From: Cokeromyces recurvatus
Lineage: Eukaryota > Mucoromycota > Mucoromycetes > Mucorales > Mucoraceae
Direction: 5' to 3'
NCBI RefSeq assembly: GCF_025118155.1
Contig: NW_026251393.1
Location: 1-64,000, forward strand
DNA: 64,000 nucleotides
How positions within the stretch are numbered: position 1 is the stretch's first letter; each line of letters starts with the position of its first letter. A program made the translations under genes and the position numbers. The notes under the pieces were generated by a model. It was given only the letters and a program-made list of their open reading frames with translations. It ran no database searches and had not been told where the DNA came from. Positions 9,302-21,316 of this stretch are shown piece by piece.

Positions 9302-9432
9302 TTGAATGTTAAGTTCATCCCAAGCCCGCAGGGCGAGGAAGCCACTCCCTTAGTGTAGGTCAAGTTTTTTACTGGAACGCAGTGTAGGTGCAAAAAAATT
9401 ACCGGAATGAGAGGGGAGGTGAGCAGCCTCGT
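9302..9432. repeat. GC-richer tail with short tandem duplication
   Basis: A GC-rich island in AT-rich surroundings. It contains a perfect small hairpin (GCCC-GCA-GGGC) and two imperfect tandem copies of about 32 bp, both with AGTGTAGGT, an A/T run and TTAC-GGAA. It follows the helicase fragment and could be the degraded 3' end of a Helitron. I cannot point to a convincing CTRR terminus. Confidence 0.4.
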
Positions 9433-9608
9433 AATAATTATTAATGTTCGAATACTCTAACAATGGCTATTATTAAAACTGAATGTATAATGAATATTAT
9501 GTTGTGACGTACAATATACTAGTTTTATTTGAATAACATCTGTATTATTTAAATAAATGACGGTTTATTTTTATTAACTTAGTCATAAAGACAACTACAA
9601 TCATAACA
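9433..9608 (-). repeat. LTR-1 family, 5' fragment
   Basis: Reading the minus strand from 9608, it starts TGTTATGATTGTAGT and follows the first ~175 nt of the LTR-1 copies at 1702 and 3422, including the TTCAAATAAAACTA block. The rest of the LTR is missing. R1 copy 2 begins immediately on the other side. Confidence 0.55.
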
Positions 9609-9890
9609 AATTCTATCTAGTTCCTCCCGGAACTCTCTTGATCTACTTCACCAAATGATATTAAAACTTTTAACTCTTCATTATCTATAACATATCTTAT
9701 TGAGTCGTTACTAGCACTTTTCTGACTCACATCTTATCTCTTACTTCTTTAACAATTCTTATAAATACTCATCAATTTAAATCCATAGATAAAATTATTA
9801 ACTTTAGAACTATTATTCGGCCTTATTGACTTCTTTTGTCTTTATATTATTTTTATTTTATAACAATTTTTTATTTAATATTTTACAGGT
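9609..9890 (+). repeat. Dispersed repeat R1, copy 2
   Basis: Matches copy 3 (23486-23775) from CTTGATCTACTTCACC to the final ATTTTACA, and copy 1 (770-1015) in its distal part. All copies share CTGACTCACATCTTATC and the TTCGG...TTGACTT block. No ORF. Confidence 0.6.
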
Positions 9891-10150
9891 AATATCACGG
9901 AAGTGACCAGTTTAGTTTCAAAAAAAAAGAAAAGAAAAGAAAACTAATTGAGGGTGGAAAGACTGTACATGTTAAACAGGATTAAAAGTTAGATAATAAT
10001 TGTTTCTGGGTGGTGAAGAACTGCTCTGACAGTGTCTCAACGTAAAATAGAGACACTTATACCGTTTTTTTATTTTCTCATATTTTTTGGTGTTCTGTGA
10101 CTTTTTCTCAATAAAAAAGTTTTTTACTTATAAAATAGTAAATTTCTAAA

Positions 10151-11569
10151 ATGTTCGTCAACTTAGTTGATAATAATTTCACGAATAATTCTATTAAACG
10201 TCAACGTCCAGTTAATTCTTCTTCAGAAATAATTGTTATTTCTGATTTTAAAGACAAAATGTCAATAATTACTAATAATGATCATAATGAGATCATAAAT
10301 TCAGAAATTGAAGATGTGAATGAGAGTAGCATAACGATCTGAGCAAGGTTGTAATTATTAAAAGTAATGGCAGAACAATTATCAATCTTTTGTTAATAAT
10401 GAACGAAAGTTAGCTAATTCAATTAATTATAATGTAGTACATGTAGATGAGGAGGAGAAAGACAACCCTAAAAATGAAGTTTATTCTTTTGAATTTGAGA
10501 CTGAGGGCCTTCCTGCATATTGGAGTAGAGAAGTTGTAAGAAAAATTCCCACTATTAAGGAGTTTTATTTATATAATAGATTCTTATTAAACTTTGGAAT
10601 TTATTATGGTTAAAATGAGGTCATTCGTTGCTGTAGCGACACAGGCAGTGTTATGTATCTAGAAGAACGCGAAAGTAGAAGTAGGTGACGCTGTAATGGT
10701 AAAGTTATAAACGTTGGTACCTACGAGAAGTGTTGCAACGGCAGAATACGTACAGTTCGTCGTGACTCTTTTTTCAGCTATAGAAAGCTTCCCATAAGTG
10801 ATATCTTATCTATACTGTATTTATGGTCAATTGGTTCCATTACACGTAAAGGTATTGCACGTATGGTAGGATGTCATCCTAATGCAGTATCCCGTATTAT
10901 CCGCGAGTGGTATCAGGTGCTACAGGAAGATATTCAGGTGAATGACTGTCAAATTGGATGTGTTGACGACAACGGTAATTCTATTATCGTTGAAATTGAA
11001 GAATCTAAATTTGGTAAAAGGAAATATCATCGCGGACATCATGTAGAAGATTGTTGGGTTATTGGAGGCATAGAAAGAACAAAAGAAAGAAAGTGTTTTT
11101 TTTTGGTAGTAGTACCTAAAAGAAACGCAGAAACATTGAGGTCTATTATTGAAACATATGTTAAACCAGACTCAACTGTATATACAGACTGTTGGAAGGG
11201 ATACGATCGTATGGAAGAATGGGGAATGGATCTTACTCATCGTACAGTAAACCATTCTATAACCTTTCGCGATGGTGATGTCTGTACAAACACGATCGAA
11301 GGTATATGCCTAATGTTAAAAAGGAATTTTATTTTATATCTAACAATTTTTTGTTCAATATAGGAACTTGGAATGGCATCAAGATAAATATTAAACCTGC
11401 AATGAGGACCAAGAAAATGATGCCATGGTTGCTTGTTGAGTTTATTTGGCGTACTAAACATTACTCTGATATATGGGGTGGTGTACTTAAATGTTTAAAA
11501 GAAGTTAGTTTTAACAGTGCAATTAATAACCCTGCATGGGTTACGTTATTTGCAGATGAAGAAGATTAA
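10151..11569 (+). pseudogene. Merlin (IS1595-like) transposase, decayed, with one intron
   Basis: The best part is 10863-11301 joined to 11364-11569. It carries HTH-like VGCHPNAVSRIIREW, the ISXO2/IS1595 core (ESKFGKRKYHRGH, TVYTDCWKGYD) and NTIEGTWNGIK, the last motif restored only by splicing out a 62-nt GT-AG intron (11302-11363). Upstream the frame continues back through a Cys-containing region but with stops: TGA just before the RCNGK codons (expected Trp), TAA before NEVIRC, and TGA at 10340-10342. The first catalytic position reads EIEES where the family has D. The element's ends were not found. The closest class is Merlin, the eukaryotic relative of IS1595/IS1016. Confidence 0.75.
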
Positions 11570-11813
11570 ATTCAATATTATAATAAAGTTATTATCTTTA
11601 AATCAATAAGCTACCAATTCATATAAAATTTAACATGAAGTATGACATATAACGTTTATTATCGTTTAATCAAAACCTACTAATAAATACGCTTTTCAGT
11701 ATATAAAAAAAAATGCTTATTTACTTGATAATAAAATATACAATAATTTATCTATAAAGGTAGATAATGTAAAGACAGCAACAATAAGTAAAAACATGGT
11801 TATTGTTTTTAAC

Positions 11814-11853
<40 letters not shown>

Positions 11854-12679
11854 ATATAAACCTTCTTTGATTAATAAATAAAATAGAGAGTTAGTCTCTA
11901 ATTAATTCTTAACTATGTCCAACTACTTTGATCTTTTTTAATATCATCAGTTGTTACGTATTCTAAAATTAATAATTAGTTCACCTGTTAAATTATATAT
12001 AAGCGCAGTAGTCGACACATATTATGAACTAGCTTCTTAATATAATGTATACCTTCAATAAACTAGGAAGATGTGTAATTAAGGAGCATGTATTTATGCA
12101 CAGTCATAAATAAAGAGAACAGATAAATAGAAACTATCTTTGTGAAGGATTATTAGTCATATAATTTTTACTGTGTTTTTTTATAAGTAATAAAAAGGAC
12201 TAAACAAGTTTCACGTATACTTTCTCATTCTTTTTTATTGCAAGATGTCTACTTGATTAATATTCCCTCTTTACCCTTTACTAGTAAAACAACTATTCCT
12301 ATCTTTTCTTTACCCTTTATTCTGAACTATCATTTTAGTCTTCTCTTATCTGACTTGAAAAATATAGTAAATTTAAAATTTGCTCAACTATGATGGAGTT
12401 CAAAATTATATAAATGTGTGGTGTCCTGAGACATAAATTGAGAGTCTATTTTATTATCAACTTGTTTCTTTTCCCTTGTTTTTTTTTCTTTTTTTTTGGC
12501 ATATTAGTTTCCTTATCATATATTATAACGCGTATTTGTTATAAATGACTTACTTTATTATTATTATTTAAGAGCCTTAAAAAAAAAAGAAACACTTACA
12601 CTTTTATATACAAATATATAAATATATTTTTGACAAATAATCAATTTAAGCACATATACAAACTTATAATTATAGAAAG
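11570..12679. other. Intergenic, poly(A) tract
   Basis: No gene seen. It contains an uninterrupted A run of about 34 nt (from about 11817) that could be the tail of a retroposed sequence or simple expansion, and the 5' region of SIN3 with T-rich runs (12480-12500). No TATA element stands out immediately upstream of the SIN3 start. Confidence 0.5.
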
Positions 12680-15600
12680 ATGGTAGACGATAGTCATCAT
12701 GAAGAAGAAAACAGGTAAATTTTTTATTGTTTAACATCATCATTCTTACATTTTAGTTTAGGGAAAATCATCAGCCTAATCATGATTATAGTAATTTAAA
12801 TGTAACAGAAAATACAGAAGAGTGTCGTCCTTTAAACGTGAAAGATGCACTAACTTACCTTGACAAAGTTAAAGTTCAATTTGCTTCTCAAGCTGATATT
12901 TATAATCAATTTTTAAATGTCATGAAAGATTTCAAAAGTCAAAGGTAGTATATATATACATGTATATATTTATCTATTTATTTATTTATGAATTGTATTA
13001 CCTGTATTGACATGTTATTTAGGACTGATACACCAGGTGTTATAGAACGTGTTTCATCACTCTTTCGTGGATATCCAGAACTCATATCAGGCTTTAACAC
13101 ATTCTTACCTCCAGGCTATCGTATAGAATGCAATAATGAGAATATTACGGTAACAACTCCGTCAGGCATTATTAAAACATCGATTGATAAATCAAAGGAG
13201 CAACAACCTATTGAGTTCAATCAAGCTATTCATTTTGTTAATAAAGTTAAAAGTCGATTTATGGGTCAATCAGATACATATAGAAAGTTTTTAGAAATAC
13301 TTCAAAAATATCAAAAAAAGGAAATGCCTATTCAACAGGTTCGTGTGCATATAATCAAAGATTTTTTTTTTATACAAATTTACTTACACATTTACTGGTT
13401 AGGTTTATAATGAATTACAAGTATTATTCGAAGGTCTTAATGATTTATTAGATGAATTTAAGCAATTTTTACCTGAACCACCAAAGCCAAGAAAGAAAAG
13501 AATTGTTATACCTAACAATACAAATATTACAAAGGTAAGCAAATTAATTTTTTTCGGCTATCTACACACATTAACTATAGAAAAACAAAATATGTATAGA
13601 AAACAAAACATCATCATGAACCTGAAATATCAAATGTTCGTTCATCCTCACAATCACCATTTACAGAAGAGGAAGAACAAAGCTTTTTTGAAAAAGTCAA
13701 GCAACATATTGGAAATGAATCTACTTTTGACGCTTTTATGAAAGTTTTAAATCTTTTTTTTGTAATTAATCGTCAAAAGAATATGATGGAACAGCAAGCT
13801 ATCTTGATGAATCGAGTTAAAGGCTTTATTGGTAGTGATCCCTCTCTCTTTGAATGGTTTAAAACCTTGATTGGTTATAACAATCATACTCAGTCTAACA
13901 AAAATATTCGTCATGCAAATGGTGAACAGCTTCGTTATCAATATGAACATAATTATGATAATATAGATTTTATTATGGATCGTACGACACTAGAAAGTTA
14001 TAACGGAGGCCCAAGTTATAGAAAAATAGCTTCCACTAAACAACTTCAATGCTCTGGACGTGATGCACTTTGTTTAGAAATCTTGAATGATCAATATATT
14101 TCTCGTCCATCCTGTCAAAGTGAAGACACTGGAATTGTAGCCTCAAAAAAGAATCAATATGAGGAAGCGTTGCATCGTGTAGAAGAAGAAAGATATGACT
14201 ATGATTTGAATATCGAGGCTAATTTAAATACCATAGCTTTATTAGAGCCTATAGCTAAAAAGATTAGTATCATGAGTTCTGAAGAAAAGGCGTCTTTTCG
14301 TTTATCTCCTGGTTTGTTAATGATGGATAAGCAACAACAACAACAACAGCAGCAGCAACAACAACAATCATCTTCGCTGACTGTCTATCAGCGTATTATG
14401 AAAAAGATTTATGGTAATGAAAAGGGGCTTGAAATGATTGAATTATTACATAATAATCCAGCACAAGCTGTTCCTATTGTTTTAAAACGATTAAAACAAA
14501 AAGATGATGAATGGAAAAGAGCTCAAAGAGAATGGAATAAGATTTGGAGAGAAGTTGAAAGAAAGAATTATTGGAAATCACTCGATTATCAAGGAATTCA
14601 ATTTAAAATGACAGATCGAAAAGCAACCACTACTCGTTCCTTAGTATCTGAAGCTGAACAAAAGCAAAAATTGTTATTACATAAATCTGCAATGACATCA
14701 GAAGAACAAGATTGTTTCTTTAGTTTTGGCACTGTATTTAATGATAAGGCTATCTTTAAAGATATGTCAAGGTTAATTTATTTTTATTTGGATCGTCAGC
14801 CAGTTTATAATCCAGAAGATTGTGCATCAATGAAAGAGTTTATGAATTCAATTATTCCTTTATTTTTTAATATTGAGGATGTTGAACCTTCTGTATCTAC
14901 TTCTTCTTTTGATGAAATGGGTACAGTAGATGAGGATAATGAAGACGAAGATAACGAGGATGAAGGTAAAAGCTTCAATAAAAATAATTTCACTTCTACA
15001 ACTCGACGAACAAGACGTGGAAAATTGAATAATGATGAAGATGGTCTTCTAAAAGATGTACTGCTACGTAATTTAGCAAAGAAAAAGAAACCGTTATCAA
15101 ACCTTAGGTCAACTAGTTCTATTGAAGATGAAGAGGATGGTGATGATGAGGATGAAGAAGAGGATGAAGAAGAGGATGTAGAAGAAAACGATGAAAATAA
15201 TTCACAAATAGCAAGACAATTCCATAAAGACAACAAGATTATCAAACCAACAATACCAAAGGTAGCTACGCTTGCCTCATTAATTGAAAAGGATAATAAG
15301 AAGAGAAAAGAAGAAGAAGAGAAAGCGATAGAAGAAAAGTTACACCATTTCTTTGGTGATAATGGTTTCTACTGCTTCTTCCGACTGTATCAAATGTTAT
15401 ATGAACGATTATATAAGATGAAATCGTTAGATATAGAATTTAGAAAAAATCCTGAAAAAGTCAAAAAAGCTTCACTAGATGCACATGATTTAGGAATAAG
15501 TTCCAAAAGATTTAAAGGTAAATAATAGTAATAATAATAAACAAAAAAAAAGCCGAGAAAATAGTTAATTACAATACGTTATATATAGCTTTAAATATGG

Positions 15601-16537
15601 ATTTAAAACGTGGTTACTACAATATTCTATTATCGTTAATCGATAAATTATTTGAAGGAGAGATAGATCAACAAATATTCGAAGAATGTGTTCGTTATAT
15701 TTTTGGTGGAGATGCTTATATTATGTTTACAATTGATAAACTTGTATTATCTATAGTTCGTCACGTAAAGTATACCAGTGTTCATATATATATATAAAAA
15801 AAAAGGAAAAGAAAAGAAATGTTCATTTCAATTCATTATAGATTCATATTATCGTTGCTGATTCACAATCATTGAACTTGTATGAATTATTCAAGTCACA
15901 AGAACAAAGTGAAGAATCAATTGATGCATACCGAGCACAAATATCTAATATTATTGATTCAACAGAAAATACATTTCATATTATCTTTGTAAAAGCTTAC
16001 CCTTATTTTTATTCTGAATTTATCCTAATTTGTCCTTTTTTCATGTAGAACTTAAAAGATAGAACATTGAAATTTAGGCTACTGGATAACAATTTTGACT
16101 TACAAGCACAGAGTGAAGGATATGATGAATATGTATCGAGTTACATTGATTGGGGAAATGAAACAAAAGGAATTAAGCAGATTTTACTAACTCCCACATT
16201 TTTAAGGAGGTAAATAATAACATATTTGTATACAAAACATACTAATTGTGTGTGTGTGTGTGTTTTTCCCAGAAACTTGAATTCTAAGAGTTCTCTATCA
16301 AATAATTTCTTAATTCGATCTGGTATGCAATACAAAATTTGTCGAGATACTTTTCATATGTTTTATCTTATTGGCACAGAAGATACATTTATTCGTTATA
16401 ATAATAATAATAATAATAACACAACACCAAAAAGAACAAGCAAATGGAATAATTGGTTAAAAGATCATTGGCATCAAGGACTAACAGAAGAAGAAAAATT
16501 ACATGCTGAGGATAATGCTTTATCTACACTTGAATAA
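12680..16537 (+). CDS. SIN3: SIN3 histone-deacetylase corepressor scaffold
   Basis: Nine exons: 12680-12714, 12762-12944, 13023-13338, 13403-13534, 13600-15517, 15589-15764, 15842-15988, 16049-16209 and 16273-16537, giving 1,110 aa. PAH1 starts at about residue 40 ([17 protein letters not shown]...), PAH2 at about 145 ([13 protein letters not shown]) and PAH3 at about 245. The HDAC-interaction domain (about 360-446) has [29 protein letters not shown] sequence. The Sin3a C-terminal domain follows ([18 protein letters not shown]). It scaffolds the Rpd3/HDAC complex in the nucleus. A glutamine run (about 467-479) and a 90-residue Asp/Glu-rich linker (about 667-755) interrupt the conserved parts. 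It is slightly shorter than yeast Sin3. The 11-codon first exon is inferred from splice sites. Confidence 0.9.
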
Positions 16538-16571
16538 ATTTCTATTTTATTTTATTTTTTCTTCTTTTTTT

Positions 16572-17466
16572 TTATAAAATTCCCCATAATTCTTCTACTG
16601 CACAAGCAATTTTACCACAAGCAACAGATGCAGATAATGAATAATCGGATATACTAATTTTATCATCTACATAAGCATCTGCAAAATCATCTGTACCATG
16701 TGCCATAGAACCAATGGCAACTACAATATTTTTATCCTTTGGAATTGTAGGCATATATTCTGATAACCTAACTGTGGGTGCATCCCAAGAAAGTGCTACA
16801 AAAAAAAATGCATGTTTAGGTTGATAAGCTTATTGTGTATGATGAATATTTCATACCTATTTTATGACTATTTGTGGGTAAATATTTTTCAACTGGATTT
16901 TCAATAATTCGTAACAATTTTTCATTGCCATTAACAGCTCGAATACTTAATTTGTGGAGTAATTGAACCATCAAACCTGCAAAACGTTTGAATGTTCTAG
17001 GAATTCTGATATGTGGATTCACTTCTATTAAAACATTCTTCTGGGTATGAATATAGACTTGTAATAAACCTGCCTTATTCAAAGGACTATCTAGAAGAGT
17101 TAAAAGACACTTTATAAACGTTTATTAAGGCTGTCAAATATTACTAATAATCAAACTTACTTGATGAGTGATATCAGGTCTAGCTTCATATGTTTCTCGA
17201 TTATTTTTCTTAAGAATGTGAAGGTGATCATCGACATTTAAAAGTTGATAGTGGCCTTCCTTGTTTTTACCGATTTTAAGTGTTTCTAAAGTCGCTTGCT
17301 CCAAAATGACAATCAATCTGCGTGAATTTTCTTTTTCTGCCATTGTTTTAGGGATCTTGGGTGCTTGAGGTACCATGTGAACATCTACATTACGTGTTTC
17401 ACCTACACGAATACGTTTTGGTTCATTTTCGGCAATTGATTCTTGGTTTCGCTTTTCACTTGACAT
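16572..17466 (-). CDS. EMG1: EMG1/NEP1 18S rRNA pseudouridine N1-methyltransferase
   Basis: Three exons on the minus strand (17466-17161, 17109-16857, 16795-16572), 260 aa. It has a charged N-terminal extension, then [32 protein letters not shown] and ARPDITHQ running across the intron into [15 protein letters not shown]. Next come [20 protein letters not shown] and the SAM-site segment [10 protein letters not shown] followed by [11 protein letters not shown], ending EELWGIL. It is a SPOUT-class enzyme of the small-subunit processome that methylates a pseudouridine in 18S rRNA. Normal family length is about 240-255. It is convergent with SIN3 (34 nt between stops) and divergent from the F-box gene. 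Confidence 0.95.
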
Positions 17467-17608
17467 TGTTCAATATATATAAATTATAATTATAAACAAA
17501 AAAATAGATTTATATGTAAAAAAAAAAATAATAAAAAAAAGGGATTTATAATAGTTAAAAATTAAAAAAGCCACGAGTATAAACAGTCAGGGCTTAAATG
17601 CAAAGCTG

Positions 17609-17651
<43 letters not shown>

Positions 17652-17700
17652 TGCAAATAAGCTTATCAGTTTTTCTAAAAAATAAAATAAAATAAAAAGC
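17467..17700. promoter_or_regulatory. Divergent promoter EMG1 / F-box gene
   Basis: A 234-bp spacer between two start codons facing away from each other. It holds an A run of about 37 nt (17609-17645) and shorter A runs. No clear TATA box is seen; the homopolymer may keep nucleosomes off this shared promoter (inference). Confidence 0.5.
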
Positions 17701-18456
17701 ATGTCAAAGCGGAAACGTCTTGCAAATGAAGACTGGGAAATGACTTCATCATCATCAACAGATACGGATAGTGATGTTGAAGAAATAAAAACAGAAAAAC
17801 AACAACAAAAACCCTGTGGCTTATTGTTTTTACCATTTGAAATTCTCTCCAACATTTTTATTCTTTCTTCGAATCCTCATTTACCAATTGTTTGTCGTCA
17901 ACTTTATAACCGATTATACTTTGCCCCTAATTTTATTAAACTTCAATTTATTATGTATCGTGCTCATAACGATCTCCCAAAGGCATTTGAACATGCTCTT
18001 CGATTCCCTTTTTTTGACATGGACTTGATGCATAGGTTCGATAATTTAAACGGTAAACCTATTCCATATCAAGACAAAAAAATACCAGCACGATTATTTC
18101 TATCTGAATCCAATACCTTAAATGATGAACTTGTGCTAGCATTATTAGAAAGAGGCGCATCCCCAAATCGACCCAAAGGATATCCACTAATTAAATCAGC
18201 TCAGTTAGGTCGCTTAGATCAAGTTAAGTTGCTTATAAAATATGGCGCAGATCCAACAATACGCAATAATATGGCTCTTAGAGTATGTGCAGCAAGAAAT
18301 AATCGTGCAATGGTGGACTATTTCTTGGATGAATTAAAAGTAAAACCAGATAGTGAAACTTTGAAGGTATGTGTTCATAGAAATTTATGGGATATGATTC
18401 AAGTCCTAGTGGATCATGGTGCAGTTCCTGACATGTCAACAATTAATGATACTTGA
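17701..18456 (+). CDS. F-box-like protein with ankyrin-type repeats
   Basis: A single exon of 251 aa. Residues 1-38 are Ser/Asp/Glu-rich with a basic start (MSKRKR). An F-box-like helix set follows (LLFLPFEILSNIFILSSNPHLPIVCRQLYN, about 41-70). The second half has ankyrin-type units: LALLERGASPNRPKGYPLIKSA, VKLLIKYGADPTIRNN and IQVLVDHGAVPD. Such proteins usually act as substrate receptors of SCF ubiquitin ligases; the substrate is unknown. It ends TGATGATAA, so TGA works as a stop here. The ankyrin repeats are short and degenerate, with three recognisable. Confidence 0.75.
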   Translation: MSKRKRLANEDWEMTSSSSTDTDSDVEEIKTEKQQQKPCGLLFLPFEILSNIFILSSNPHLPIVCRQLYNRLYFAPNFIKLQFIMYRAHNDLPKAFEHALRFPFFDMDLMHRFDNLNGKPIPYQDKKIPARLFLSESNTLNDELVLALLERGASPNRPKGYPLIKSAQLGRLDQVKLLIKYGADPTIRNNMALRVCAARNNRAMVDYFLDELKVKPDSETLKVCVHRNLWDMIQVLVDHGAVPDMSTINDT

Positions 18457-19620
18457 TGATAAATCGAGAAAATGTAAAAATGTAAAAAAGAAAAAAAAGC
18501 CCTATTTATATCATAGACTTTGTATCACATAAACAGTTGTACAGAATGTAAATATAATAATAATTTTACTACAGCGGCGTTAACAAGTAACAGCTCCAAA
18601 TAGCCGCTTCCTCATTTCTTAATCAGTATAACTTTAATAATGCAGCAAATCTTTAAACAGATTGATTGAATACCCAATAAAATATCAAATTAATTTAAGA
18701 AGAACGTTATTAAAGATTTTTATACCTTTTGTTTCTAAATTATTAAGATTAGCTATGTTTGATTTCATGCTCAATAAAAGGTCTGAAGCTATTCTACAGG
18801 ATTAAACTCTGGAAAACAAGGTAGAAGAAGGTATGAGCATCAATGTTCTTTTCTTTTAATCACTCTTTTCAGTTCTGCGGAAGCATAGGCAGATCAGTTG
18901 TTCATACCACCATAAGATCCTTTCATTTCTATAATATGTATATATTTATTTATTCAACCTAGTAAGTAGTCTGAGAATGAGTTGTATATAGTGTTCTGTA
19001 GCGATTATCTTCAGGGACAGCAAGTTTTTTTTTTTTTTTTTTGTTTGTTTGTTTTTTCTGTTGGCATTATTATCTTTTAATACATCTTTCAACTCTCTAT
19101 TTCCTATTAGCCACTGACTTCATGTTAATAACATCTATAAAGGATATAATCCAAATGATTGTATTCTATACTATACTATACTATATTGATTAACAGTATA
19201 ATTGAAATGGTCAGTATTTTTGCAAGAAGATTGGGCAGTATATGGTCTTATGTTTCTATCAATTCCTGGTTTACCAACAAAAAGAATAATTTTAGATAAA
19301 GCCGACATTATATTTTGACCGCATGAATAGGTTTCTAAATCCCTGATTTAGCAGATCGAGAAGAAGAGTGAAATAGTGTCCTTTTTATTGTTACACTACA
19401 CTTAGATGATACAAAAATTATCATCAAAGTATTGTTTAAGGTAATTTTTCTTTTCATGAACTATTTCTTTCATACTCTTATCAAGAATAATAACCAAAAA
19501 TACAAGTTAAGCTGAAGAAGTTTAAAGACGAAGAAAAATATAAATTGAAATTTATAATTTGCTAATTGGTGCTGAAAGGAGGGTATTAATGTAACTTGTG
19601 CACAAACCTTTTTCTTCCTA
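18457..19620. other. Intergenic, no gene seen
   Basis: About 1.2 kb without a convincing ORF, RNA gene or element on either strand. It holds a T run at about 19026-19042 and TAC-rich simple sequence (about 19170). A short frame near 19210-19310 has plausible codons but no start, splice context or recognisable motif. Confidence 0.5.
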
Positions 19621-19628
19621 TATAAAAT
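19617..19628 (+). promoter_or_regulatory. TATA box of secreted-protein gene
   Basis: CCTATATAAAAT lies about 100 nt upstream of the ATG at 19724 and is followed by a pyrimidine-rich leader, the usual layout of a strongly expressed fungal gene. Assigned by motif and spacing only. Confidence 0.5.
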
Positions 19629-19723
19629 TTCCCATCTGTATTTCTCATAAAATTAAAGTCAAGTTCTTTTCTTTTTCTTTCTTTTTATTTTAAATCTTCA
19701 TTCCTTTATTCACTCATTTGCTT

Positions 19724-20239
19724 ATGATATCTAAAAATATTCTTCCTCTCTTTTTTATTATTTATACATATATTTCGACTTGTTTAGCGCAACTCGGTAC
19801 CGAAATTAATTTACCCTTAACAAATAGTACAGTCAAGCCTGGCGAAGTGGTTAAAATCGATTATACTTATCAGAACATGGGTAATGGTGTATATACAGTC
19901 AATATTGATCTTTGGCAAGACCAAACATTAAGTGTTCGTAGTCTGTCCATTGCATCTAATGTTTCTGTCAAACCCGGCAATTCAACAGGCACTCAGCTAC
20001 CTCTTTATTTAAATGCCACATATGATAACTGGAAGGTCCCTCATGGTCTCAACGAAACGGTCTATTTAACGGTAACCACAAAGCCCCAGCTATCGTTTTC
20101 TAATGTCACTTTAACGATGCGTTCCAGGGCTATTGTCCTTCATGTAAACGCAGGTAGGAAGTTATTTTTACCTTCCTTAAGTCCTACTAGTTTATTAGGT
20201 TTAGCTATAATGTTGTTTGGATTTAATAGATTTATTTAA
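19724..20239 (+). CDS. Secreted, N-glycosylated, probably GPI-anchored protein
   Basis: 171 aa from the ATG at 19724; the upstream TTG is not a start. The N-terminus is a signal peptide (SKNILPLFFIIYTYISTCLA, cleavage probably after Ala). The mature part is beta-rich and has six N-X-S/T sequons. The C-terminus is a short polar stretch then a hydrophobic tail ending GLAIMLFGFNRFI, as in GPI-anchor signals. The fold is likely a beta sandwich resembling small fungal surface proteins (KRE9/KNH-type N-terminal domains, suggested by the opening ITLPLTNSTVKPGE-like arrangement). A role in the cell wall is inferred, not shown. No introns. Confidence 0.7.
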   Translation: MISKNILPLFFIIYTYISTCLAQLGTEINLPLTNSTVKPGEVVKIDYTYQNMGNGVYTVNIDLWQDQTLSVRSLSIASNVSVKPGNSTGTQLPLYLNATYDNWKVPHGLNETVYLTVTTKPQLSFSNVTLTMRSRAIVLHVNAGRKLFLPSLSPTSLLGLAIMLFGFNRFI

Positions 20240-20763
20240 TAAACTTTTTCTCTTTTCCTCCTTCCTTTTTACTAAACAAACCATCAAAACTATAAAAACA
20301 TATATCATGACTTGATTTTATTTGTCATTCGATAAACTTGAGCCATTTGTTTGCTCCATAAAATAAAATTATGATACACACTGTGCATTTAAAATGACAA
20401 AGTAGTAGTCGAATTAATCTAGAAATAATCAATTAAAGTTAAGTATTAGATTGAAATCTATAAAATTGTTTATGCTGATAACAATATATATATACTTGGG
20501 AACATGTAACCACGATCCCTCTGACTCTACTTAAGTTGTTAAGAACAAGCTCTCAAAATATGTTGAGGAATAGATTGTACAAAAAGTTCAAGAAGATTTT
20601 GACTAGAAAGGCATAAAACAACTTTTATGCGTTAATCCCTCCTGCTTATAAAAAAGTATGCTTCCCTTTTATATAAAAATATATATTAATCTACTAACTC
20701 TTTTTTGTTAGCTCTTATTATCCTATTACGTTGCTAATCACCTATTGTGAAGCGATTGCTGAT
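20240..20763. other. Intergenic, no gene seen
   Basis: The 3' flank of the secreted-protein gene and about 500 nt of AT-rich DNA ending at LTR-2 copy C. No ORF, RNA gene or repeat family member was recognised. Confidence 0.5.
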
Positions 20764-21310
20764 TGTTGTGGATCACAGGTAAATTAAAATAAAAGAAATC
20801 TGTTCAAAGAGACAGAGGAAGTACGTTGAGAGTTGTTAATAAGTTTTATTGGAGATAAAGTCAATTTATAAGTATAAGAATGTATTAATACAAAATAAAG
20901 GTAAATAATGTTAGAGTATTTATATCTTTTGTGAATAAGAATGATGAGTTAATAATAAGATAATGAAATTGTATTTGATGATATAAACATTATACTATCG
21001 AGAATCATTACAGATCTCTATATCCATGTCTTTTGTATGCGTGTATTTATTTTTTATAACTAATACGTGTACACTAAGTGAAATCAATTGTTTACGCGTA
21101 TTTGTATTATTCTTAGTTTACCCCTCCCCCAGTTTAATTTATATTCAGCAGAACAATAATAGTAGAAGGTATGTTTTTAGATGTAGGACTTCTATTAAGG
21201 GTAAATATACTTAATAAATACATAGACAGAATTATTATAAAAATACATTATATGTTTTATTATAACTATTTATTTCATTGAATTAAGTTACCAATCTTAC
21301 AACCGTGACA
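20764..21310 (+). repeat. LTR-2 family, copy C (diverged)
   Basis: From TGTTGTGG (20764) to ACCGTGACA (21310), colinear with copy B at 8138-8742 in the same orientation but with many substitutions and small indels. Conserved blocks include GTACGTTGAG, GTATTTGTATTATTCTTAG and ATTCAGCAGAACAATAATAG. No target duplication is seen. Confidence 0.65.
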
Positions 21311-21316
21311 GTAAAT

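Noticed and set aside
14805..15245. 146-codon Ser-rich ORF antisense to SIN3
   Set aside because: It is the complement of GAA/GAT acidic codons, which gives artificial Ser/Leu/Phe strings without stops.
17562..17855. Phe-rich ORF on the minus strand over the F-box gene start
   Set aside because: Created by the A run at 17609-17645 and antisense to a real gene.
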